A stretch of 7,281 nt of DNA, from positions 1 to 7,281 of the forward strand of contig QMPB01000214.1 of the NCBI GenBank assembly GCA_003648395.1, read 5' to 3'. Source of the DNA: Bacteroidota bacterium. Its GTDB lineage: Bacteria; Bacteroidota; Bacteroidia; Bacteroidales; UBA1556. Below are positions 1-5,456 of the stretch, one piece after another. How positions within the stretch are numbered: position 1 is the first letter of the stretch; each line of letters begins with the position of its first letter. The notes below the pieces were generated by a model. It saw only the letters and a program-made list of their open reading frames with translations. It had not been told where the DNA came from and did no database searches. The position numbers were made by a program, and so were the translations under genes.

Positions 1-19
1 AACACAATAATTTTTTTTG

Positions 20-27
20 TATTATTG
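20..27 (+). promoter_or_regulatory. Weak candidate -7 element upstream of the Omp28-type lipoprotein gene
   Basis: TATTATTG matches the Bacteroidota -7 consensus TAnnTTTG at all but one fixed position and lies about 50 bp before the start codon at 79. Any matching -33 element would fall at or beyond the left edge, so it cannot be checked. The rest of bases 1-78 is AT-rich, with a T-run at 11-18 and no Shine-Dalgarno-like sequence before the start codon. Confidence 0.22.
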
Positions 28-78
28 CGTTTAATAATTAATGCACATTTTTCTTTAATTAATTAAACACACATTTCT

Positions 79-855
79 ATGAAAAAACTTACACTTATTC
101 TAATGGTATTTGTTCTTGTTGTATCTGCTTGTAAAAAAGACGAGGAAGAGGATACAAATACTTTAAATCCTTCTGCACAACAAATGGGATTTGCAATTAA
201 TTACACTGCAACTTGGTGTGGACATTGTGGAAATTGGGGAGCTCCTTTAATTCATGATTATTCTACTGCTGCATCAAATGGAGTTACTATTTGTGCTCAT
301 ACTGGTGATCCAATGGCTAACTCTTTGTTTGATAGTTTTAAAGCAGACCGTACTACAGGTGGAGGTATTCCTTCATTTTGGGTAGGTGATATTAAAACTA
401 CTGATGGAAGTGCTATGACTAATTTATTAGGTTCTGGTGATGCTGTTGCTGGTGTAGATTATTCATTTAATATTGAAGGTGGTGTAATGAAAATAACAAC
501 TCAAACTAAATTTTTTGGCGCTGGCACTGGTGAGTATTATTTAAGTGTATTAGTTCTTGAAGATGGCATTGATGGGTCTTCTTCTGCGGGACAGTATACG
601 CAGTCAGGAACTTCAACAAGTTATCCAGATGATGACTATCACCACGATTTTGTTCTTAGAGCTTCTTCTGTTGCAGATAATGCTTATGGTGAGAAAATTG
701 CAGATGATCCTGCTAGTGGTTTTACTGTTGACAAAGAATATAGTATTACTGTTGATACATCTTGGAGTAATCCTTATGCTGTTGCTATTATTTGGAATAA
801 AGTGGCAGGTGATGCTCCTCAATATAAATATATCAATGCATTAAAGAAGAAATAG
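79..855 (+). CDS. Omp28-type outer-membrane lipoprotein with thioredoxin-like WCGHC motif, probably surface-exposed
   Basis: The 258-residue product starts with a lipoprotein signal peptide: MKK, a hydrophobic stretch to about residue 15, then the lipobox VSAC with the lipidated Cys at 18. The residues after it, KKDEEED, closely resemble the Bacteroidota lipoprotein export signal (basic residue then acidic cluster at +3 to +6), so display on the outer face of the outer membrane is likely. A thioredoxin-like region follows, with WCGHC (C47, C50) and a candidate cis-proline in GGGIPSF (P98). The C-terminal half has Omp28-family features: YLSVLVLEDGI near 154-164, YHHDFVLRAS near 187-196, then AYGEKI. 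CGHC is the active-site motif of protein disulfide isomerases, so a thiol-disulfide role is possible, but Omp28 proteins have no settled function and no redox partner is encoded here. No Shine-Dalgarno precedes ATG 79, which is the only start giving a complete signal peptide. It converges on the DUF3078 gene, with the repeat array between. Confidence 0.85.
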   Translation: MKKLTLILMVFVLVVSACKKDEEEDTNTLNPSAQQMGFAINYTATWCGHCGNWGAPLIHDYSTAASNGVTICAHTGDPMANSLFDSFKADRTTGGGIPSFWVGDIKTTDGSAMTNLLGSGDAVAGVDYSFNIEGGVMKITTQTKFFGAGTGEYYLSVLVLEDGIDGSSSAGQYTQSGTSTSYPDDDYHHDFVLRASSVADNAYGEKIADDPASGFTVDKEYSITVDTSWSNPYAVAIIWNKVAGDAPQYKYINALKKK

Positions 856-880
856 AAAATTTAATTGCATAAAAAATCCT

Positions 881-1109
881 AACTCCTATATTTATCCCGA
901 GAAATCTGGAACTCCTATTTATCCCGAGAAATCTGGAACTCCTATTTATCCCGAGAAATCTGGAACTCCTATTTATCCCGAGAAATCTGGAACTCCTATA
1001 TTTATCCCGAGAAATCTGGAACTCCTATTTATCCCGAGAAATCGGGAACTCCTATATTTATCCCGAGAAATCGGGAACTCCTATTTATACCGAGAAATCG
1101 GGAACTCCT
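881..1109. repeat. Tandem array of eight 27/29-bp hairpin units plus a partial ninth
   Basis: The units run back to back at 881-909, 910-936, 937-963, 964-990, 991-1019, 1020-1046, 1047-1075 and 1076-1102, followed by AACTCCT at 1103-1109. Their lengths are 29, 27, 27, 27, 29, 27, 29 and 27; the 29-bp form has an extra TA after AACTCCTA. Each unit is AACTCCTAT, then TTATCCCGA, then GAAA, then TCTGG (units 1-5) or TCGGG (units 6-8). With the first A of the next unit, TCCCGA-GAAA-TCGGGA is a 6-bp stem closed by a GNRA-type GAAA loop. The stem is perfect in units 6 and 7, has one C/T mismatch in units 1-5, and has a different mismatch (TACCGA) in unit 8. The array starts 25 bp after one stop codon and ends 3 bp before the other gene's stop. 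No unique spacers separate the units. It is stop-free on the plus strand but has no start codon, so it is unlikely to be coding. Confidence 0.95.
1032..1076. other. Two perfect GAAA-loop hairpins in the array; possible bidirectional transcript-end structure
   Basis: TCCCGA at 1032-1037 pairs with TCGGGA at 1042-1047, and TCCCGA at 1061-1066 pairs with TCGGGA at 1071-1076, each across GAAA. These are the only two units with unbroken 6-bp stems. They lie nearest the end of the minus-strand DUF3078 gene, where its 3' untranslated region would begin. On the minus strand the loop reads TTTC. Neither strand has a clear T-tract directly after the stem, so these are not canonical intrinsic terminators. 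A role in ending or stabilising the two convergent mRNAs is inferred from position only. Confidence 0.4.
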
Positions 1110-1112
1110 AAC

Positions 1113-2030
1113 TTATAACTTATAGACTAAACCTAAAGATAATGTTTCTGTAAACTGAATTCTTGGTCCTACAGCATCAATAATGCCATCATTATTTGAG
1201 TCAATATCTATCATAACATCATCATCATATATCATTTGTCCCTTTAGTTGTGCATTGAGGAATTCATTAACTTTAAAAGTAAATAAGAACTGCCAGTCAA
1301 CATCAATATTAAGAGGGTTGTTAAGGTAATCAGAATACAATTCCAAAATAGTAGTAAATTTTACATTTTTGAATATTTCTTTGCTATATGTTAACCGAGC
1401 CATAGCTCCAAATGCCATTCTGTATTTATCAGCATGATTAATAATTGCTCCATTAGCATCAAGTTCAGCTGGTAATAAACCAAATTTACCTGCATCAGCC
1501 AAAGCTTCATCATTTACTATTGTTATTCTTGCAGTTGATGGAGATAGAAATAAAGAAAAATCTTCATTTGGCTTATAATCCATACCAATACCAAACTTAA
1601 TGTTTGCTGGTGCCATAAAGTTTGAAGTGAAAGTTACTGTAGAATCATTAGGATATTCATAACCAGATGTGAACTGAGTTTTAAAATTAAATAATACAGA
1701 ATAGTACCAGTTTTTACTAGCTTGATGTCCAAATATTGAGTTAATCTCTAATTGGTCATCCCCTTTTCGGTAATCTTGTTTTCCTTGTCGAGAAGTGCCA
1801 AGATTTGCAATAAGTAGATTATCCCAAGAATTATTACCTTTAAGATATTTTGAAAATAGTGTTACATTTCCACTAATTGAGATTTGGTTTTCACCACCTT
1901 TAGCCCAATTTGTAAAACTTGTTTGACTTCCATTAAGACCAATTGACCCACCATTTGTCCATGAAGTGTCTTTTTGCGCAAATGATACGCTAACTATTGA
2001 TATAAGAAGTATTGTAAATAGTTTTCTCAT
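1113..2030 (-). CDS. DUF3078 family protein, predicted outer-membrane beta-barrel
   Basis: The 305-residue product has a Sec signal peptide (MRKLFTILLISIVSVSFA, cut before Q19) with no lipobox Cys. The mature part alternates hydrophobic and polar residues in many short strands, as in a beta-barrel, and ends in a strand-like segment (ETLSLGLVYKL). The motif FTNWAKGGENQISISG at 39-54 is typical of DUF3078 proteins of Bacteroidota, whose function is not established. Near the C-terminus, DIDSNNDGIID (275-285) resembles an acidic calcium-binding loop of the thrombospondin-3 or dockerin kind, placed just before the last predicted strand. The gene begins 17 bp after the mscS stop and has no promoter of its own in that gap, so it is probably co-transcribed with mscS. 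No Shine-Dalgarno is seen before the ATG at 2030-2028. It converges on the Omp28-type gene across the repeat array. The family call is fairly firm; barrel topology is inferred. Confidence 0.85.
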   Translation of the reverse strand: MRKLFTILLISIVSVSFAQKDTSWTNGGSIGLNGSQTSFTNWAKGGENQISISGNVTLFSKYLKGNNSWDNLLIANLGTSRQGKQDYRKGDDQLEINSIFGHQASKNWYYSVLFNFKTQFTSGYEYPNDSTVTFTSNFMAPANIKFGIGMDYKPNEDFSLFLSPSTARITIVNDEALADAGKFGLLPAELDANGAIINHADKYRMAFGAMARLTYSKEIFKNVKFTTILELYSDYLNNPLNIDVDWQFLFTFKVNEFLNAQLKGQMIYDDDVMIDIDSNNDGIIDAVGPRIQFTETLSLGLVYKL

Positions 2031-2047
2031 GCTTAAAATTTTATTAA

Positions 2048-2872
2048 TTATTTAGTTTCTTGAAAAATATGAACATCAGTTTGAGGGAATGGAATGCTAA
2101 TATTGTTAGCATCAAATGCTTTTTTTACATTTTCATTTAGTCCAAAAAACACATCCCAATAATCTTCAGTTTTAACCCAGACTCTTACTGCAAAGTTAAC
2201 AGAGCTATCTCCTAATTCTGACACCCCAATAAAAGGCTTGGCAGGTGTTGAAAGTACTTGTTTAAATTTTGCAATTTCTCCAAACATAACTTCCCTTGCT
2301 TTGTCTATATCATCACCATATCCAATTCCGAAAGTAAAATCTACTCTTCGAGTTGGCTCCGCAGTAAAGTTTGTCATTGTAGAATTAGATAATCCCCCAT
2401 TAGGAATAATTATTCTTTTGTTATCAACCGTAGTAATAATAGTATTGAAGATTTGAATTTCTTTAACAACTCCCATTTGACCTTCTGCTTCAATAAAATC
2501 ACCTACTTTATAAGGTTTGAAAATTAGAATCATTACTCCACCTGCGAAGTTCTGCATAGTACCAGAAAGAGCCATACCAATAGCCAAACCTGCTGCTCCT
2601 AGTATAGCAATGAAGGAAGTCATTTCTATGCCAACCATACTCATAACACTTATTACCAAAAGAGCTTTTAATGTCATGTTTAGCAAACTAGATAAGAAAG
2701 GAGCTAAGGAAGCATCAATTTTCTTATTAGTCATTAATTTTGTTGCTGTTTTTGTAATAGTTGAAATTATTTTAAGTCCTACAAATAAGACTAATATAGC
2801 GCCAATAACTTTTGGCCCATACTCTACTAACATTGTTTTAACAATGTCAATGTATTTGTCAATGTTTTCCAT
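2048..2872 (-). CDS. mscS: Small-conductance mechanosensitive channel, MscS family
   Basis: The 274-residue protein is close in length to E. coli MscS and has the same plan: three transmembrane segments (about 18-40, 62-82, 86-118), then the cytoplasmic vestibule. It would sit in the inner membrane as a heptamer and release solutes on hypo-osmotic shock. Family landmarks are the Gly/Ala-rich pore helix LGAAGLAIGMALSG (91-104), QNFAGGVMILIFKPYKVGDFI, the IIIPNGGLSN turn (154-163), RRVDFTFGIGYGDDID in the beta domain, and FPQTDVHIF near the C-terminus. Aligned by eye to E. coli, the pore-sealing Leu105 and Leu109 are L96 and M100, Gln112 is S103, and the Gly113 kink is kept as G104. It is the first gene of a likely two-gene operon with the DUF3078 gene 17 bp downstream. 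A candidate promoter lies about 30-65 bp upstream. No Shine-Dalgarno precedes the ATG at 2872-2870. Confidence 0.95.
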   Translation of the reverse strand: MENIDKYIDIVKTMLVEYGPKVIGAILVLFVGLKIISTITKTATKLMTNKKIDASLAPFLSSLLNMTLKALLVISVMSMVGIEMTSFIAILGAAGLAIGMALSGTMQNFAGGVMILIFKPYKVGDFIEAEGQMGVVKEIQIFNTIITTVDNKRIIIPNGGLSNSTMTNFTAEPTRRVDFTFGIGYGDDIDKAREVMFGEIAKFKQVLSTPAKPFIGVSELGDSSVNFAVRVWVKTEDYWDVFFGLNENVKKAFDANNISIPFPQTDVHIFQETK

Positions 2873-2904
2873 ATAAATAATTATTTTTAATTAGTATTGA
2901 AGTG

Positions 2905-2937
2905 CAAAAATAGGTAAATAGATTAAATAATATACAA
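2905..2937 (-). promoter_or_regulatory. Candidate Bacteroidota sigma-A promoter for mscS and the DUF3078 gene
   Basis: Read on the minus strand, TATTTTTG (complement of 2905-2912) matches the -7 consensus TAnnTTTG exactly. A TTG (complement of 2935-2937) lies 22 bp further upstream and can serve as the -33 element. Transcription would start near 2898-2900, giving a leader of about 25-30 nt before the mscS ATG. The -33 TTG lies inside the left arm of the inverted repeat at 2924-2967. Confidence 0.6.
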
Positions 2938-2967
2938 TTGTAATATAAAACAATTATATATTATTTA
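2924..2967 (-). repeat. AT-rich inverted repeat (17-bp arms, 10-bp loop) between the C10 peptidase gene and mscS
   Basis: TAAATAATATACAATTG at 2924-2940 pairs with CAATTATATATTATTTA at 2951-2967 at 16 of 17 positions, across the loop TAATATAAAA. The one mismatch (C2935 against A2956) becomes a G-U wobble in RNA made from the minus strand, so only a minus-strand transcript forms an unbroken 17-bp stem. It begins about 135 nt past the C10 peptidase stop codon, so it may be a 3' UTR structure or weak terminator. It also covers the -33 element of the candidate mscS promoter, so it could be an operator. Low-complexity AT sequence raises the odds of a chance match. Confidence 0.45.
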
Positions 2968-2981
2968 CGCTTTCGTAAGCG
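2968..2981. other. Small hairpin CGCTT-TCGT-AAGCG
   Basis: CGCTT at 2968-2972 pairs with AAGCG at 2977-2981 around a 4-base loop; an overlapping alternative pairs TTACG (2965-2969) with CGTAA (2974-2978). It is the only GC-richer patch in the 229-bp gap between the C10 peptidase gene and mscS, and directly adjoins the longer inverted repeat. On the plus strand a T-run follows at 2986-2991, but no plus-strand gene ends here. Read on the minus strand, downstream of the peptidase gene, no T-tract follows. Function unknown. Confidence 0.35.
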
Positions 2982-3101
2982 GATGTTTTTTAGTAGCTGA
3001 AATAGTATATGAGAAAAATAATTTTATAGAAATAAATATAGCTTGAATATGATATGAAAGAGTTATAGCGCAATAAAATAAAATATAACCATAATTAAGG
3101 C

Positions 3102-5210
3102 TTATTTAATGATTATTTTTTGCACATTAGATGAAGAATTGCTAATGATATTAAGTAAATAAATTCCTGATTGAATATTAGTTAGGTTTAGTTTTATTTT
3201 GCTATTATTAATGTCATTACTAATACTTTTAATCAATTTCCCCTCTATACTATACAGTTGAATATTTGTTATTTTATTCCCACTTTGAGCTTGAATAACT
3301 ACAAAAGATTTGGCAGGGTTTGGATAAATTTTATATACTTGTTTTTCTGTTACTGAAATTCCAACACTAGGGCCAGTAATATAATGAGCTTGCCAGCCCG
3401 AGGCAGTTTGTGAAGAATTAGTGGTAAATGTAAGAAACATTTCACCACCAGGAGATACTATAGATGGGGGAATATTATTTCCTGTTAATGTAGCTAGTAA
3501 TTGAGAGGGAGTAGTTGAAGGATCATAAATTTTTAATAAATCATTTCCTTGTTCTAGATTAAATGAGTCAAAGAAAAGACGAATAGGATAACCATTAGTA
3601 GGTTTAATTAACCATTTGCAGAATGTAGAATTATTGTAGTCTGAAGTGTCAGACCCATCTTCAATATAAGAAGCTGAATCTGTAAACAATGCCGTACCAC
3701 TACAATAAATAGGAAAAAATGATTCATAAGAAATATCAAAGCCTGTTGATGAGTTTGTATTGTCTGAAATAAATTCTAGAAACATAGTATTATCTATTGA
3801 AAAGATACTAGTTGGAATTTGGTCACCTGTTAGTTTTGCTAATAAAGAGTCTGTATTGCTGCTTCCATCATATACAAATAGAGTGTCAGTATTGTCTATG
3901 TCAAATCTATCAAATTTAATTTTAATATTCTTTATTCCTTGATTTGGCTGTATTAACCATGAGCATTGCGAATTATTATTATAGCTTTCAGGTCCACTAC
4001 CATCTGAGAAATTACCTACAATATTAGTATACTGATTATTGGTATTGCAATAATAAGGATACGAGTTGGCAGGATATACATTAAACATCGCACTCTGTCC
4101 ATTATTAAAACCAGATGAACCTGGATTAAGTGCATTCAAATAGAAATATCCATTATAAGCACCACCCCAACCCCAATTGAAGTGAAAATGGTCGCTACCT
4201 TGATATCCATCCAAATTAAATGCATGACCGCCATCATTACCATATCCATCATAATATAGTGGGCGCCCACTATCAATATTGGCTACAATCTTATCTACCC
4301 ATTGATTATATGTAAAATCAGATTTTGTATCGTAACTAAGATTGTTGCTATATTTAAAATAACTTTGTAAGGAGGATGCTGCAACACCTGAATATGCACC
4401 AGAGCCACTTGCGCTATAATCCATTTCAACACTTATGCCTAAATGGTATAATAATTTTGCTATTTCTGTATTTCCACCAATAGGCATAGCATTAGCCATT
4501 GCATTCCAATCATAAGTAGTAGCCCCAAAATTAGCGGTCATCGAACCGTATAAATAGTGATTATAAGTTTTTGTTCCGGTTCCTTGATATGGATAACGAT
4601 AGTAGTACATTATTTGAGCCATTGCAATAGCTACACATCCTGCATAAACTCTTCCTCCAGGGCCATTCTGATCTTCAGGGCAATCAGCATTATAAAGAGC
4701 CCCTTGATTCCATGTGCTTAATAGTAATGGATTTATCGACTTTCCTTGAGCAATGGTAATGTTTTGATTGTTTAATAGTGATTGCCATAAATTAGAGATT
4801 TCATTTGTTGCACTAAGATTTTCCTTTCTTATAAAATCTATTTGGTCGATATATTTCTGTTCCCAATTTTGGTAGTTTGGAGCTGTTTCTTTTGTGTTTA
4901 TTTGATTATAAAAATCAAATGCAAGGATTGGATAGGCAGCATCATCTGCTGATAATTGAACATATCCATGGTTTTCAAAATTGAAAATATAATATACAAC
5001 CATATTATTAGACTTAATACTATAACTGCTTGATATTTTAAGTTTGTCAATAGAATTGCCTGTTTTATTATGATATATATATTTATAAAAATTTATTGCG
5101 GCTTCTTTAGCTTCAACTTTATTAACAATCTTTCCCCAAGAGATAGTGCTGGAAAATAATAGTAGTATAGTAATTATGAATCTAAATTTTATTTTTATTT
5201 TTTTTAACAT
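3102..5210 (-). CDS. Secreted C10 (streptopain-like) cysteine peptidase with two CUB-like domains and T9SS sorting tail
   Basis: The 702-residue preproprotein has a Sec signal peptide (about 1-26) and a propeptide region (about 27-160) resembling the Spi_C10 inhibitor-like prodomain (FENHGYVQLSADDAAYPILAF at 78-98). The peptidase domain (about 161-380) shows STWNQGALYNADCP with the oxyanion-type Q169, catalytic Cys192 in YAGCVAIAMAQ, catalytic His329 in NDGGHAFNLDGY, and the HFNWGWGG motif at 343-350. Two CUB-like modules follow (about 388-495 and 503-610). Each starts with a YC motif, carries a second Cys 28 residues later (C388/C416, C503/C531), and has a D-x-L-x-x-YD segment. The end (about 624-702) is a type A T9SS sorting domain with the YPNP hallmark, so it should be exported across the outer membrane and anchored or released with the tail removed. 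All catalytic motifs are intact, so it is probably an active protease matured by propeptide removal. It has its own candidate -7 element upstream. Confidence 0.93.
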   Translation of the reverse strand: MLKKIKIKFRFIITILLLFSSTISWGKIVNKVEAKEAAINFYKYIYHNKTGNSIDKLKISSSYSIKSNNMVVYYIFNFENHGYVQLSADDAAYPILAFDFYNQINTKETAPNYQNWEQKYIDQIDFIRKENLSATNEISNLWQSLLNNQNITIAQGKSINPLLLSTWNQGALYNADCPEDQNGPGGRVYAGCVAIAMAQIMYYYRYPYQGTGTKTYNHYLYGSMTANFGATTYDWNAMANAMPIGGNTEIAKLLYHLGISVEMDYSASGSGAYSGVAASSLQSYFKYSNNLSYDTKSDFTYNQWVDKIVANIDSGRPLYYDGYGNDGGHAFNLDGYQGSDHFHFNWGWGGAYNGYFYLNALNPGSSGFNNGQSAMFNVYPANSYPYYCNTNNQYTNIVGNFSDGSGPESYNNNSQCSWLIQPNQGIKNIKIKFDRFDIDNTDTLFVYDGSSNTDSLLAKLTGDQIPTSIFSIDNTMFLEFISDNTNSSTGFDISYESFFPIYCSGTALFTDSASYIEDGSDTSDYNNSTFCKWLIKPTNGYPIRLFFDSFNLEQGNDLLKIYDPSTTPSQLLATLTGNNIPPSIVSPGGEMFLTFTTNSSQTASGWQAHYITGPSVGISVTEKQVYKIYPNPAKSFVVIQAQSGNKITNIQLYSIEGKLIKSISNDINNSKIKLNLTNIQSGIYLLNIISNSSSNVQKIIIK

Positions 5211-5244
5211 TATCGTTTTTGTTCAATTAATTATTGTGAATAAT

Positions 5245-5268
5245 TTACAAAAGTATAATTTTTTGTAA
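5245..5268. repeat. Inverted repeat TTACAAAA-N8-TTTTGTAA over the C10 peptidase promoter; weak operator candidate
   Basis: TTACAAAA at 5245-5252 is an exact inverted copy of TTTTGTAA at 5261-5268. A second pair, AAAAGTAT (5249-5256) and ATACTTTT (5268-5275), overlaps it. Both include the -7 element of the C10 peptidase gene, a suitable place for a repressor site. The arms are only 8 bp of AT-rich sequence, so a chance match is quite possible. Confidence 0.25.
5248..5255 (-). promoter_or_regulatory. Candidate -7 promoter element for the C10 peptidase gene
   Basis: Read on the minus strand this is TACTTTTG, an exact match to the TAnnTTTG consensus of Bacteroidota, about 38-45 bp upstream of the start codon at 5210. 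Transcription would begin near 5241-5243, leaving a leader of about 30 nt. No TTG is found at the usual -33 distance, so the promoter may be weak or activator-dependent. Confidence 0.5.
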
Positions 5269-5443
5269 TACTTTTTCGTTTTAATATGTGTAAAAATAAT
5301 GACAATTATTATTTGTTCTAGTTGCATCTCTGTGTTTATTTATGTGAATAAAGAGCTTTTTTTGATTGTTAGAGTTTTTAAATAATCAGTGTTGAAAAGT
5401 TTGTTTTTATGCAATTTGCAATGGTCTTATTGTTGTTAATTTT

Positions 5444-5449
5444 AAAAGG
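5444..5449 (+). promoter_or_regulatory. Shine-Dalgarno-like site that favours ATG 5457 for the TPR gene
   Basis: AAAAGG ends 7 bases before ATG 5457, a normal spacing. The other in-frame ATG, at 5469, has nothing similar before it. This is the only recognisable Shine-Dalgarno-like sequence before any gene in the window. No convincing promoter was found on the plus strand in 5211-5456. Confidence 0.5.
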
Positions 5450-5456
5450 TAAAATA

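Noticed and set aside
5..27. CAATAAT-N9-ATTATTG inverted repeat at the left edge as terminator of an upstream gene
   Set aside because: A 7-bp, almost purely A-T stem with the T-run in the loop instead of after the stem; the upstream gene is not visible.
881..1109. CRISPR array
   Set aside because: The units are directly contiguous with no unique spacers, and no cas gene is present in the window.
881..1109. Repeat-encoded peptide (for example TPIYPEKSG repeats in one forward frame)
   Set aside because: The plus strand is stop-free through the array, but there is no start codon, the upstream gene ends at 855 with further stops after it, and the 29-bp units shift the frame.
881..1109. AGGAG in each unit on the minus strand as ribosome binding sites
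   Set aside because: No start codon follows at a usable distance in any unit.
1110..1123. AACTTAT tandem duplication over the DUF3078 stop codon
   Set aside because: Only two 7-bp copies of AT-rich sequence; too short to separate from chance, though it adjoins the repeat array.
2517..2876. Plus-strand open frame of 119 codons antisense to mscS
   Set aside because: It is a shadow of the MscS transmembrane region; the minus-strand frame matches the MscS family throughout.
5335..5363. TTTATT/AATAAA hairpin followed by a T-run as a terminator
   Set aside because: Only six A-T pairs, a gap before the T-run, and no plus-strand gene upstream of it to terminate.
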